A stretch of DNA of 64,000 bases from CAWICD01 sp052267165 (GCA_052267165.1 JBKQHO010000019.1:93157-157156), one strand, 5' to 3'. Shown: positions 23,443 to 32,265, counted from the stretch's first letter. The notes: generated by a model from the sequence alone, not told the origin. Numbers and translations: made by a program.

Positions 23443-24692
23443 TCGCGCGCGGGGTGGGCTGCGTCGTACGCACGCTCGGGGATACGGTTCTGGCCGCGTT
23501 GCCGCGCGCGCGCATAGGCGACGGCGTGTACGTCCGGGCGGCCTCCGGAGCGTGCGTCGCCGGTCGCGTCGCCGCGGTCGAGCGCGCCCGCGTCGCGATC
23601 GCGCCGTTCGGTTCGCTCTTGGGCATCGCGGTCGGCGACCGGGTCGAGATCGCCGACGACGCGTTGTCGTGCGTGCTCGGATACGGCGCGCTGGGCCGCG
23701 CGCTGGATGCGGCCGGCGAGGCGCTCGACGAACGCGGGCCGGTCCGCGGAACGCGCCTGCGCGTCGCCGGCAGCGCCGCGCCGGCTCCGTGCGAGCGCCG
23801 CGCGATCGACGCGCCGTTTTGGACCGGAGTTCGCGCGGTCGACGGTCTGCTGACCCTCGGACGCGGCGCGCGTATCGGCATCTTCGGCGCGCCCGGCGCC
23901 GGCAAGACGACGTTGCTCGAGACGATCGCTGCGAACGCGAGCGGGGATGCGGTCGTGTTGGGCCTGATCGGCGAACGCGGCCGGGAAGCGCAGGCCTGGC
24001 TCGAGCGCGTCGACCGGCGGACGACCGTCGTCTGCGCGACCAGCGACCGCAGCGCCGCCGAGCGCGTGCGCGCCGCCGAGGTCGCGCTGGCGCAGGCGGT
24101 CGCGCTGCGCGCGCGAGGCCTCCACGTGGTCCTCGTGCTCGACAGTTTGGCGCGTTACGCGGCCGCGCTGCGCGAAGAACGGGTCGCGTTGAACGAGCCG
24201 GTCGGGCGGGGCGGCTATCCGCCGGGTGTCTGGGCCGCGCTGGCGCGCTATCTCGAGGGCGCGGGGAACGCCGCGCGCGGCTCGATCACGCTGCTGGCCA
24301 CGGTTCTCTCCGACGGGCCCGACGAGCGGGAGCCGCTCTCCGACGCGGCCCGTTCGCTGCTCGACGGCCACATCGCGTTGACCAGCGAGCTGGCTCGAGC
24401 CGGCCACCACCCGGCGATCGACGTGCTCGGGAGCAGCAGTCGAACGATGAACGCCGTGACCGAGCCGGCCCACCGGCGCGACGCCGAACGGGTGCGGGCA
24501 GCCCTGGCGCTCCTGCACGCGACGCGCGACCTCCGGGCGCTCGGCATGGCGGCGGACGCTCCCGAGCTGGGGCGAGCGGTCGCCGCCGAACCGGCCGTGC
24601 TGGCGTTCTTGAGACAGCGAGAAGCCGCGCTGCCGTCAGAGACGCTGCGCACGCTGCGTTCGGCTGCGGCGCTGCTGGAGCCGCGCGAATGA
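23439..24692 (+). CDS. fliI: Type III export ATPase FliI
   Basis: A hexameric ATPase that unfolds and feeds export substrates, related to F1-ATPase beta. It has 417 residues. Walker A is GAPGAGKTTLL at about 150 (the usual form is GGSGVGKS). LIGERGRE carries the catalytic Glu, VVLVLDSLARYA is Walker B, and GGYPPGVWAALARYLEGAG and VLSDGPDEREP follow. GTG overlaps the fliH stop and ATGA links to the transglycosylase. FliJ is not found next to it. Confidence 0.93.
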   Translation: MIARGVGCVVRTLGDTVLAALPRARIGDGVYVRAASGACVAGRVAAVERARVAIAPFGSLLGIAVGDRVEIADDALSCVLGYGALGRALDAAGEALDERGPVRGTRLRVAGSAAPAPCERRAIDAPFWTGVRAVDGLLTLGRGARIGIFGAPGAGKTTLLETIAANASGDAVVLGLIGERGREAQAWLERVDRRTTVVCATSDRSAAERVRAAEVALAQAVALRARGLHVVLVLDSLARYAAALREERVALNEPVGRGGYPPGVWAALARYLEGAGNAARGSITLLATVLSDGPDEREPLSDAARSLLDGHIALTSELARAGHHPAIDVLGSSSRTMNAVTEPAHRRDAERVRAALALLHATRDLRALGMAADAPELGRAVAAEPAVLAFLRQREAALPSETLRTLRSAAALLEPRE

Positions 24693-25204
24693 GTCTCGTG
24701 GACGACCTGCGCGCCGTCGAGGGGCGCATCGCTCAGATCGCCGGCGCCGGTGCCGTGCCGGTCCTGCCTCGCCCGTCTCCGGGCGGCGCGCCGGCGTTCG
24801 GCAAGCTGGTCGCGCGCTCGCTCGATGCGCTGCTCGAACCTGCCGCCAGGGCGAGCGGCGTCGATGCGGCACTTGTCGAAGCGGTGATCGCGAACGAATC
24901 CGGGTTTAATCCCAGGGCGACTTCCCCGACCGGAGCGCAGGGGCTCATGCAGCTCATGCCTTCGACCGCGGCGGCGCTCGGCGTTGGAGACTCTTACGAT
25001 CCCGCACAGAATGTCCGCGGCGGTGCCACGTATCTGCGTCAACTGCTCGACCGCTTCGGCGGCGATCTACGAGCGGCGCTTGCCGCATACAACGCTGGTC
25101 CCGGCGCGGTCGAGCGCTACGGCGGCGTCCCGCCCTTCCCCGAGACGCGCGCCTACGTGGAGCGCGTGCTCGCGACCTATCGCGCGCTCGGCGGCGATCC
25201 TTAG
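24689..25204 (+). CDS. Lytic transglycosylase (SLT domain)
   Basis: A 171-residue protein whose second half is an SLT muramidase domain. VEAVIANESGFNPRATSPTGAQGLMQLMPSTA has the catalytic Glu in NESG. GGATYLRQLLDRFGGDLRAALAAYNAGPGAV completes the fold. It has no signal peptide, as in FlgJ-like or type III-associated enzymes that the apparatus itself exports. It probably opens the peptidoglycan for rod assembly. It takes the place usually filled by FlgJ or SltF. Confidence 0.88.
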   Translation: MSLVDDLRAVEGRIAQIAGAGAVPVLPRPSPGGAPAFGKLVARSLDALLEPAARASGVDAALVEAVIANESGFNPRATSPTGAQGLMQLMPSTAAALGVGDSYDPAQNVRGGATYLRQLLDRFGGDLRAALAAYNAGPGAVERYGGVPPFPETRAYVERVLATYRALGGDP

Positions 25205-26753
25205 CTTCGCGCTGGCGGCGCCCTTCGCGCCGGCCGCGGCCGACCCGGCGGCGACTGCTCCGGCGGCGACTGCTCCGGGGACCGACGTGCGAACGCTGCT
25301 GCAGCGCTACGCGCGCGCCATCGCGGACGCGAACGCCCCCAAAGCCGATCCGCTCGAGACCAGCGGGACGCTGTCGGGCGGCGGGATGAGCGGCAGCTTT
25401 CACAGCTGGCTCGACGGCGACAACGAACGTGACGACCAGAGTTTGGGCCCGCGCACGGAGACGACGTTGCGCAACGGAGCGCGCGTCTGGTTTGCCAGCG
25501 ACGGCGCCACGCGCGAGCTGACGGGCATCCTGCTGCGCCGCGCGCGCACGCAGCGCTTCATCGATTCCGGCGATTTCGCGGCGGCGCCCGAACGCTGCGC
25601 GGCGCTCGGCCGGACCACCCTCGCCGGCAAAGCGGCATACGCGCTGGACGTCGCGGCCGACGGCGGCGAGACCGAGACCGTCTATCTCGACGCGAAGACG
25701 TGGCTGCCCGCACGCATCGCTTACGACGACGACGACGGGCGCACGACCGTCGACCTCTCCGATTGGCGCAGCGTTGGCGGGCGCCGGTTTCCGTTCCGGG
25801 AGGTCGTCTCCGATGGCGACCATGCCTTCGACACGCTGCAGCGCACCCTCGCGCTCGATGTCGGCGGGACGATCGATTCGTCGGTCTTCGCACCGCTCGT
25901 GGGGCGGCGCATCGAGATGAGCGCGCCCGAGAGCGTGCGCTTGTCATACGTCGACGGACACGACTACGCGCCGGTCACCATCGCCGGCCGCAGTTTCAAC
26001 TTCTTGCTCGACTCGGGCTCGCAGAACATCGTCATCGACCGCCGCGTCGCGCAGGCGCTGGGGCTGGTGCAGGTGGGCGCGCTCGAGGCCAGCGGCGCCG
26101 CGCGCACGGGCGGACTGCAAGTCGCGCGGCTGGCGGAGCTCGACGTCGGCAGCGGCAAGCTGCGCGACCTCGTGGTGACGACGCTCGACCTGCGGTCGTC
26201 GACCAAAGGCGCCTTTCACATCGACGGAATCTTGGGCTATCCGTTCTTCGCGGCCGCAACGGTACGCATCGATCACGCCAACGGCAGCATGACCTTCGGT
26301 CCGCCGGGGAGCCTGCCGTCGAGTGGCGAGCGCATCGCGCTCGAGACGGACCGCGCGCTCCCCGAAACGCACTTGCGCGTCAACGGCTCGGTCGACGCAC
26401 GCTTCATCCTCGACACGGGCAACGCCGCGGAACTGCTGTTGTACCGGCCGTTCGTGGAAGCGCATCCGGGCGTCGTCGCCTACAGCGCGACGAACCGGCG
26501 CAGCTACGGCATCGGCGGCGCGACCTCGTCGTATCGCACGATGCTCGACGAGCTCGACTTCGGCAGCACGCCGATCTATCACAGCGAGACCGACGTCATG
26601 CTCGCCACGCGCGGCGCCTTCGCCGACCGCTTCGACGCGGGCAACGTCGGGCTCGGCCTGCTAAAGAATTTCGTCGTCACGCTCGACGAAGCGCAGAACG
26701 CGTTGTATCTCGAGCGCAGCACCGCCTTCGACGACGGCCGCAACCGCGACTGA
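25179..26753 (+). CDS. Retropepsin-like aspartyl protease, exported
   Basis: A periplasmic protein of about 524 residues with two aspartyl-protease half-sites: FLLDSGSQNIVID at about 280 and FILDTGNAAELLLY at about 410. The N-terminal half, to about 250, resembles an outer-membrane lipoprotein-sorting (LolA-like) fold (WLPARIAYDDDDG...VDLSDW). A good signal peptide (ARSAAILSFALAAPFAPAAA) begins at ATC 25179 but no ATG, GTG or TTG precedes it closely, so the start codon is non-standard or misread. It overlaps the transglycosylase end. A protease here is unexpected for a flagellar operon. Confidence 0.72.
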   Translation: MARSAAILSFALAAPFAPAAADPAATAPAATAPGTDVRTLLQRYARAIADANAPKADPLETSGTLSGGGMSGSFHSWLDGDNERDDQSLGPRTETTLRNGARVWFASDGATRELTGILLRRARTQRFIDSGDFAAAPERCAALGRTTLAGKAAYALDVAADGGETETVYLDAKTWLPARIAYDDDDGRTTVDLSDWRSVGGRRFPFREVVSDGDHAFDTLQRTLALDVGGTIDSSVFAPLVGRRIEMSAPESVRLSYVDGHDYAPVTIAGRSFNFLLDSGSQNIVIDRRVAQALGLVQVGALEASGAARTGGLQVARLAELDVGSGKLRDLVVTTLDLRSSTKGAFHIDGILGYPFFAAATVRIDHANGSMTFGPPGSLPSSGERIALETDRALPETHLRVNGSVDARFILDTGNAAELLLYRPFVEAHPGVVAYSATNRRSYGIGGATSSYRTMLDELDFGSTPIYHSETDVMLATRGAFADRFDAGNVGLGLLKNFVVTLDEAQNALYLERSTAFDDGRNRD

Positions 26754-26775
26754 ACCGAAGGCCGCGGAGCCCGGG

Positions 26776-26829
26776 TTCACGTGAAGATAACGGGCCCGTC
26801 ACGTGACGGCATGAAGCGCGCGCTATAGT
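26776..26829 (+). promoter_or_regulatory. Palindromic operator and -10 box before the fliK-like gene
   Basis: Two perfect palindromes with a shared CACGTG core, TTCACGTGAA (26776-26785) and CCGTCACGTGACGG (26796-26809), are centred 22 bp apart, about two helix turns. A further palindrome ACGGGCCCGT lies between them (26790-26799). TATAGT at 26824-26829 follows, 10 nt before the ATG at 26840. No -35 is present, so the palindromes sit where an activator would bind. This should start a new transcript covering fliK-like to fliP. Confidence 0.6.
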
Positions 26830-26839
26830 CGGCCTCACA

Positions 26840-27409
26840 ATGAGTGAGGATAGCGTAAGCTCGACCCGCAACATCGGCGTCATCCAACTGCGCCTGCCGT
26901 ATATCGACAGCCGCTCGCTTTCGCAGGCGTGGTTCTCGGCGCTGCACCTGGCCTCCGACGAAAAGGCCCCCGCGGCGCGCCGGCGCGCGAAACCGAACGG
27001 CGCGCCGGCGAACGTTCCGAAGCCGCTCGCGCCGCGCGAAGGCGCGGTCGCGAAGCCGGTCGCGCGGACGGCGCCGGCCCGCAGCCGCGGGTACGCGGCC
27101 GGAGCCGCCGCAGCGACGGACGGTTCCCCTCGCGGGCGCGCGCGCCGGGCCGCGCTCTGCGTAAGCGCCGCGGCGGAGCGCAGTTATCCGCCGGTCCGCG
27201 CGTCGTTCGCGTTCGGGCTCGACGGTGCGCGCGTGCACATCCTCGTGCGGCGCGACGGCGCGACGCTTCACGTGCTCGCGCTGTGCGCGGCGCGGCACGT
27301 CGAGCTCGTGCGCCGCGCCCTGGCCTGCGCCGACCTGCACCTGCGCGCACGCGGCGAAGCGGTCTGCTCGTCGGTGCGAGCGCTCGCCGTCGAGGAAGTC
27401 TGCGCATGA
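26840..27409 (+). CDS. FliK/SctP-like protein (needle/hook length control candidate)
   Basis: A 189-residue protein with a disordered, Ala/Arg/Pro-rich middle (about 40-115). Its compact C-terminal domain contains SFAFGLDGARVHILVRRDGATLHVLALC and a VRRALACADLHLRARGEAV helix-strand unit. That C-terminal pattern resembles the Flg_hook/type III substrate-switch domain of FliK, SctP and HpaP proteins. The position before the axial protein and C-ring genes agrees. There is no signal peptide. The assignment is tentative. Confidence 0.45.
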   Translation: MSEDSVSSTRNIGVIQLRLPYIDSRSLSQAWFSALHLASDEKAPAARRRAKPNGAPANVPKPLAPREGAVAKPVARTAPARSRGYAAGAAAATDGSPRGRARRAALCVSAAAERSYPPVRASFAFGLDGARVHILVRRDGATLHVLALCAARHVELVRRALACADLHLRARGEAVCSSVRALAVEEVCA

Positions 27410-28131
27410 TCGACGCGGCCGTCGCCGACGCATTCGCGCGCATCGATTCGCGCCAGCAGGATCTGCTCAACGCTTTCAGGCCGGGCTTCGAGCCGCGCGC
27501 CGGCGATGCGGCGGCTCGCGCGCCGCAACGCTCCCCGAGCCTCGATCCGCTTTCCGCCGTCGCGCCCGAAGGCGCTTACTTCGTCAGCGCGGGGCCCGAC
27601 GGAAACGCACGTCTGGGCCGCGACGGTTCGTTCGCGCTTGCCGCAGGTGAGCTGCGCGCGTCCGACGGTGCGCCGGTCCTCGGGTTTCTGGTCGGCGAGC
27701 GGCGCGGCGCGCCGGTTCCGTTGCGCGTCGACCCGATCGACCTCGCGCTCGGGCGCGTCGCCGACCCGCGCATCGCCGCGGACGGAACCGTCTCGTACCT
27801 GCGCACGACCGTCGACCCGCGCGGGGGCGAGCGCCGCAGTGAACGCGTTGCGCTGGGACGGTTGGCGCTCGCGAAGCTGCCCGCAGGCTCGCAGCCGGTG
27901 CGGCTCGACGCGACCCACGTCGCGCCGCCCGCGGGCGTCGCAGCCTTTGTCGGCGTGCCGGCGGAAGGCGCGTTCGCGCCGCTGGCGACCAACGCGCGCG
28001 ACCTCGGCCGCCTCGACGCAGCCGCGGGCCTGCAACGCTTGCAGGAAGCATTCCTCTCGTTCGACGCGATACAGGCGGCGCACCGGGCGCGCGGCGCGAC
28101 CGAGCAGGCCACGCTGGATCTCGTCAAATGA
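27406..28131 (+). CDS. FlgF/FlgG-like rod protein
   Basis: A 241-residue axial protein. The middle matches FlgF/FlgG: GAYFVSAGPDGNARLGRDGSF corresponds to 'G-FF-V---DG---YTR-G-F'. ELRASDGAPVLGFL, a RIAADGTVSY strand and LGRLALAKLP follow. The N-terminal helix is shortened and its 'NLAN' turn altered (DLLNAFRPGFEP). The C-terminal helix QRLQEAFLSFDAIQAAHRARG matches the place of the usual coiled tail. It probably forms the rod. Overlaps on both sides (ATGA) mark it as part of the operon. Confidence 0.65.
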   Translation: MIDAAVADAFARIDSRQQDLLNAFRPGFEPRAGDAAARAPQRSPSLDPLSAVAPEGAYFVSAGPDGNARLGRDGSFALAAGELRASDGAPVLGFLVGERRGAPVPLRVDPIDLALGRVADPRIAADGTVSYLRTTVDPRGGERRSERVALGRLALAKLPAGSQPVRLDATHVAPPAGVAAFVGVPAEGAFAPLATNARDLGRLDAAAGLQRLQEAFLSFDAIQAAHRARGATEQATLDLVK

Positions 28132-28928
28132 TCGCGGCGCTCACCTTCGGGCCGCCGCTGATGCTCGACGGCCGGCGCAGCTTGCGGACGGCGCGCTTCC
28201 AATCGCGCTCGAGCCTGCCGCTGTCGGCGAGCTGTCTGGTCGCCAACGGCGTGCGCGAGCAGCTGGTGCGGCTGCTCGCCGCCGAGATCGACGTCGAGCT
28301 GGTCGAGCCGGCGATCCCCGGTCCGGCCGAGCGGCGCATCCTGCTCGAGGGCGCGATGGTTCGGCGCGTGCGGGGCCGGCTTTGCGACGGCTTCGTCATC
28401 CTGCGTCCGGCCGACGCGCGCCACTTGGCGGCGCTCGCCTTCAAAGAGCCGCAGCGTTCCGAGAGCGCTCCGCTCTCGGAGATCGAGCGCACGACGCTCG
28501 AGCGCATCGTCGGTTCGCTCGTTCCGCTCTGCGCCAGCCTGTGCGGCGCGCTTGGGCCGGTGACGCTCGAATCGAGCGAACGCGCCGCCTGCGATCTGAC
28601 GACGTATTTCGAAGTCCGCACGACGGGCGCGCAGCGCGCGGCGATCGGCTTTGCGCTGACGCGCGACCCGCTCGAGCAAGTCGGAGAACGGCTCTCTCTC
28701 GAGGATCTCGCCGACGTCGAGCTCGAGGGCACCGTCGAGTTCGCCAGCGGTTCGCTCGGCGTCCCCGGCTTTTCGCGGCTGGCTGAGGGCACGACGCTCA
28801 AGCTCGAGACACCGCTCGGCGCCGCGGGCCTGCTGCGTTTCGGAGAGGTCGTCTTCGGACGGGGCGCCTGCGGACTACGCGACGGGCGCAGCACGCTCGT
28901 CTTCGAGTCCGACGGAAGAGCGGCATGA
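28128..28928 (+). CDS. FliM/SctQ-like C-ring (sorting platform) protein
   Basis: A 266-residue protein with a C-terminal SpoA (FliMN) domain from about 185: LSLEDLADVELEGTVEFASGSL, LAEGTTLKLETPLG, LRFGEVVFGRGACGL. The middle part is a weak CheC-like region. The N-terminal CheY-binding motif of FliM is absent, so it resembles SctQ of non-flagellar systems. It is coupled by overlaps to the rod gene and to fliN. Confidence 0.65.
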   Translation: MIAALTFGPPLMLDGRRSLRTARFQSRSSLPLSASCLVANGVREQLVRLLAAEIDVELVEPAIPGPAERRILLEGAMVRRVRGRLCDGFVILRPADARHLAALAFKEPQRSESAPLSEIERTTLERIVGSLVPLCASLCGALGPVTLESSERAACDLTTYFEVRTTGAQRAAIGFALTRDPLEQVGERLSLEDLADVELEGTVEFASGSLGVPGFSRLAEGTTLKLETPLGAAGLLRFGEVVFGRGACGLRDGRSTLVFESDGRAA

Positions 28929-29188
28929 GCGCCGAGGGACGTAATCTCGACCTCCTCATGAACGTTTCGCTCGGCGTGACGGTCGAGCTCGGGCGCTGCA
29001 CGATGCGCGTCGGCGAGGTGCTCAAGCTCGGAAAGGGTTCGGTCGTGGAGCTCGACCGCGGCGCGGGCGAGCCCGTCGACGTGCTGATCAACCGGCGCCT
29101 GGTCGCGCGCGGCGAGGTCGTGGCAGTCGACGATCGCTTCGGCGTACGGCTGACCGAACTGCTCGCTCGCAAAACTCCACGGCCTTAG
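28925..29188 (+). CDS. fliN: C-ring protein FliN
   Basis: An 87-residue SpoA-domain protein very close to the FliN consensus: LDLLMNVSLGVTVELGRCTMRVGEVLKLG, then VVELDRGAGEPVDVLINRRLVARGEVVAVDDRFGVRLTEL. FliN builds the lower C ring and docks FliH-FliI. The ATGA overlap couples it to the FliM-like gene; fliP starts 13 nt later. Confidence 0.93.
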   Translation: MSAEGRNLDLLMNVSLGVTVELGRCTMRVGEVLKLGKGSVVELDRGAGEPVDVLINRRLVARGEVVAVDDRFGVRLTELLARKTPRP

Positions 29189-29201
29189 AGACACGAGCGC
29201 G

Positions 29202-29858
29202 ATGGACAGCCTCTTCTCGCTGGCGCACCAAGCGCGTCCGGGTCTGCCGCTCGACGTGTTGGCCGGCCTGACGCTCCTGGGAATCGTGCCGTTCCTGGTC
29301 GTGATGACCACCTCGTTCGTGCGTATCGTGGTCGTGCTCTCGCTGGTGCGCTCGGCGATCGGAGCGTCCTCCCTTCCGCCTAATGCCGTGTTGACCGGGC
29401 TCGCGCTGGTCTTGACTTTTGTCGTCATGACGCCGACGTGGCATCGCATCTCGCAGGAAGCGCTCGAGCCGTACGGGCGCGGCACGCTCTCGCAACGGGC
29501 GACGTTCGAGCGCGGCATCGCGCCGCTGCGCAGCTTCATGCTGCGTCAGACGCAAGTCAAAGATCTGGCGCTCTTCGAAAAGCTGGCGCGCGTCCGGCCG
29601 GGCGATCCCTCCGGCGTTCCGCCCGAAGTCCTGCTTCCGGCCTTCGTCGTCGGCGAGCTGCGCAGCGCCTTCGCAATCGGCTTTGCGCTCTATCTGCCAT
29701 TTGTCGCGATCGATCTGGCCGTCGCTTCGATCCTGATGGGGCTGGGCATGTTCATGCTCAGTCCGCCGATCGTCTCGCTCCCCTGCAAGCTGCTGCTCTT
29801 CGTGATGGTCGACGGCTGGGCGCTGGTCTGCGGCGGCATCCTGTCAAGTTTCCGTTAA
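29202..29858 (+). CDS. fliP: Export gate protein FliP
   Basis: The core of the export gate (SctR). It has 218 residues and four membrane segments. LLGIVPFLVVMTTSFVRIVVVLSLVRSAIG, the periplasmic loop with RQTQVKDLALFEK, and PAFVVGELRSAFAIGFALYLPFVAIDL with LGMFMLSPPIVSLPCKLLLFV are diagnostic. It lacks the cleavable signal peptide of some FliP. fliO is not present. The separate fliQ-fliR block lies 2.5 kb downstream. Confidence 0.95.
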   Translation: MDSLFSLAHQARPGLPLDVLAGLTLLGIVPFLVVMTTSFVRIVVVLSLVRSAIGASSLPPNAVLTGLALVLTFVVMTPTWHRISQEALEPYGRGTLSQRATFERGIAPLRSFMLRQTQVKDLALFEKLARVRPGDPSGVPPEVLLPAFVVGELRSAFAIGFALYLPFVAIDLAVASILMGLGMFMLSPPIVSLPCKLLLFVMVDGWALVCGGILSSFR

Positions 29859-29968
29859 CGGTTGCTTCGCTTTCGCCGATGCCGTGCGTGGAACGCCTGC
29901 GGCGACCGATAATCGAAAGAGCCGCCGAACGACGGTACGGGGCTGCCAAGAAGGACCTTCTTAAGCGA

Positions 29969-31375
29969 ATGCCCTACCGGGACAATATAGCCTACTCGGA
30001 AGTGGACACCGGGCAGATAAGACTCGCGTGGAGCGTTGCGATTCTCGTCCTCACGCTCAGCCTGGTTTCCATTCCGTTCGCGAACGTTCGCGTCGGCGAG
30101 TTCGAAGCGTTCGCGCCGGCGCTCGGCGCGATCGCAGTTTTCGCCCAGATACTCACCGCCGTTCTCCTGTTCAACCAGTACCGGCTTTCGCACTATGCAC
30201 CGCTCGGCATATTGACGCTGGCCTATGCCGCGCTCGCCCTACTCGATGCCGCGCATCTGCTGACCCTCCCGCACTTCCTGAACGAACAAGGGTTTGCGGG
30301 CGCGCAGACGGCACCGTGGCTCTACTTCAACGCGCGAGGCGCGTTTCTGGTGATGATCGTCGCCTTCGGCTTCGTCGAACGCTCGTCGACGAGCGCGCGC
30401 AACGTGTTCCAGCAGCGGATCGTCACAGCGCTTGCGATTCTGGTCGCCGCCTATTCGGTCGCCGCCGTCCTCTTCGGAGCTCGCTACCCCGCACAGCTGC
30501 CCGTGGCGATCGTCGCGGGACACTTCTCGCCGCCTTGGCAGGAACTCGTCACCGCTTGCATCCTGCTGACGAACGCGGCCGCGCTGATCTTCCTCGTCAG
30601 CCTGGCGCGCCAGCGCCGGATGATCCACGTCTGGCTCGCGGTCGGCGTGCTCGCGATGCTGTGCGAGACTTACCTCACCAACCTCAGCGGCGACACGCGT
30701 TATTCGATTGGATGGTTCTTCTCGCGCATCGATTGGCTCGTCGCCTCGGGCGCCGTTCTGTTGTTGCTCCTCTATAACACCGATCGCGTCTTGCGCCGGC
30801 TCACCGCGCGAAACGACCGTTGCTACGAAGAGTCGGTCGTGGACACGCTGACGAGCCTGCTCAACCGGGAAGGCTTCATGCTCGCGCTCGACGACGACGT
30901 GCGGCGCGCGCAGCGAACCGGCGAGCAGCTCTCCATGCTGATGATCGACGTCGACGACTTCAAGCGCTACAACGACGAGCTGGGCAAGGTCTCCGGCGAC
31001 TCGACGCTCGTCGCCGTTGCCGACGTGATTCGGAGCATGCTCGGGCGTCCCGGCGACAGCGCCTCGCGCTTCGGCGGCGAAGAGTTCGCCGTCCTGTTGC
31101 CCGAGACCGACGAACCGGGCGCGATTGCGGTCGCCGAGCGCATCCGGCGCGGCGTCGAACGCAGAAGCATCATCCATGGGAAAGGCGCACGGTTGCCCGT
31201 CCTGACCGTCAGCATCGGAGTCGCCTCGACGGACGACTATCCCACGACCGATGGCAACGAGTTGTGCATGCGCGCCGAAGCTGCGCTCTACGGCGCCAAA
31301 GCGGCCGGCCGGAACTGCGTGCGCGTCCAGGGGGCCTTTCGGGGGGCTAGCGCCGAAACTCGATTCGCAGGATGA
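29969..31375 (+). CDS. Membrane diguanylate cyclase (GGDEF)
   Basis: This protein makes the second messenger c-di-GMP. It has 468 residues, with eight or so N-terminal membrane helices (about 15-275, a MASE-type sensor region) and a GGDEF domain with the active signature RFGGEEFAVLLPE. An RPGD sequence five residues before GGEEF is the RxxD inhibitory site, so product feedback is expected. ATG 29969 is chosen because the preceding codons do not look coding. It separates fliP from fliQ, and the stop overlaps the metF start. Confidence 0.88.
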   Translation: MPYRDNIAYSEVDTGQIRLAWSVAILVLTLSLVSIPFANVRVGEFEAFAPALGAIAVFAQILTAVLLFNQYRLSHYAPLGILTLAYAALALLDAAHLLTLPHFLNEQGFAGAQTAPWLYFNARGAFLVMIVAFGFVERSSTSARNVFQQRIVTALAILVAAYSVAAVLFGARYPAQLPVAIVAGHFSPPWQELVTACILLTNAAALIFLVSLARQRRMIHVWLAVGVLAMLCETYLTNLSGDTRYSIGWFFSRIDWLVASGAVLLLLLYNTDRVLRRLTARNDRCYEESVVDTLTSLLNREGFMLALDDDVRRAQRTGEQLSMLMIDVDDFKRYNDELGKVSGDSTLVAVADVIRSMLGRPGDSASRFGGEEFAVLLPETDEPGAIAVAERIRRGVERRSIIHGKGARLPVLTVSIGVASTDDYPTTDGNELCMRAEAALYGAKAAGRNCVRVQGAFRGASAETRFAG

Positions 31376-32265
31376 GAATCAACGAGCTCCTGCCGCTCCG
31401 CCACCCCAACTTTTCCTTCGAGTTCTTTCCTCCCAAGACCGACGACGGCGTCGAGAGCTTGATGCGCACGGTCAAGGCGCTGCGCGTTCTCGATCCGACG
31501 TTCGTCTCGGTGACGCACGGCGCGCTCGGCTCGAACCGGGCGCGCGCCGTCGAGGTCGCCAAGCGCATCAAGGCCGAGCTCGACATCGAAGTGATGGCGC
31601 ATCTCACCTGCGTCGGGCGGACGCGGGACGAATTGCGCGACGTCTTACGCGAACTGCAGTCCGCCGGGATCGAGAACGTGCTCGCCTTGCGCGGCGACCC
31701 GCCCAAAGGCGACGACCACTTCGTCGCGACGCCGGGCGGCTTCCGCTACGCCTCCGAATTGACCGGACTGATCGCCGCTGAGTTTCCGTTCACGATCGCC
31801 GGCGCCGCCTATCCCGAGAAGCATCCCGAAGCAGTGAGCTCCGAAGCCGATCTCGCCGCGCTCGTCGAGAAGGTGCACGCGGGCGCGCAATTCCTGGTGA
31901 CGCAGTTGTTCTTCGACAACGAAGCGTACTTCGCGTTCGTCGAAAGGGCTCGCGCGGCCGGCATCGGCATTCCGATCATTCCGGGAATCATGCCGATCAC
32001 CAACTACGAGCAGATCGCGCGTATGACCAAGATGTGCGGGGCTACGATTCCGGCGCGTCTGCTCGCAGAGCTCGAGGCGCGACGCGACGAGCCGGATGCC
32101 GTCGTCCAGCTGGGCGTGGCCTACACCGGGCTGCAGTGCGCCGACCTGTTGGCGCGCGGCGCGCCAGGCATCCATTTCTACACGCTCAACCAATCGCCGG
32201 CGACGCGGGCGGTCGTCTCGGCCTTGCTGGCCGCGCACTCGTTCGGAGAGCTCGCGAAAGCGTAA
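31372..32265 (+). CDS. metF: 5,10-methylenetetrahydrofolate reductase
   Basis: A flavoprotein reducing methylene-THF to methyl-THF for methionine synthesis. It has 297 residues. NFSFEFFPPKTDDG (catalytic Glu), SVTHGALGS, AHLTCVGRTRDEL, NVLALRGDPP, FLVTQLFFDNEAYFAFVE and IPIIPGIMPITNY are family blocks. It starts in an ATGA overlap with the cyclase gene, although the two have no obvious functional link. Confidence 0.95.
   Translation: MRINELLPLRHPNFSFEFFPPKTDDGVESLMRTVKALRVLDPTFVSVTHGALGSNRARAVEVAKRIKAELDIEVMAHLTCVGRTRDELRDVLRELQSAGIENVLALRGDPPKGDDHFVATPGGFRYASELTGLIAAEFPFTIAGAAYPEKHPEAVSSEADLAALVEKVHAGAQFLVTQLFFDNEAYFAFVERARAAGIGIPIIPGIMPITNYEQIARMTKMCGATIPARLLAELEARRDEPDAVVQLGVAYTGLQCADLLARGAPGIHFYTLNQSPATRAVVSALLAAHSFGELAKA

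Noticed and set aside
24984..25178. Upstream extension of the aspartyl protease to an ATG at 25011 or 24984
   Set aside because: It would overlap the transglycosylase catalytic domain by almost 200 nt and put a long non-conserved stretch before the signal peptide.
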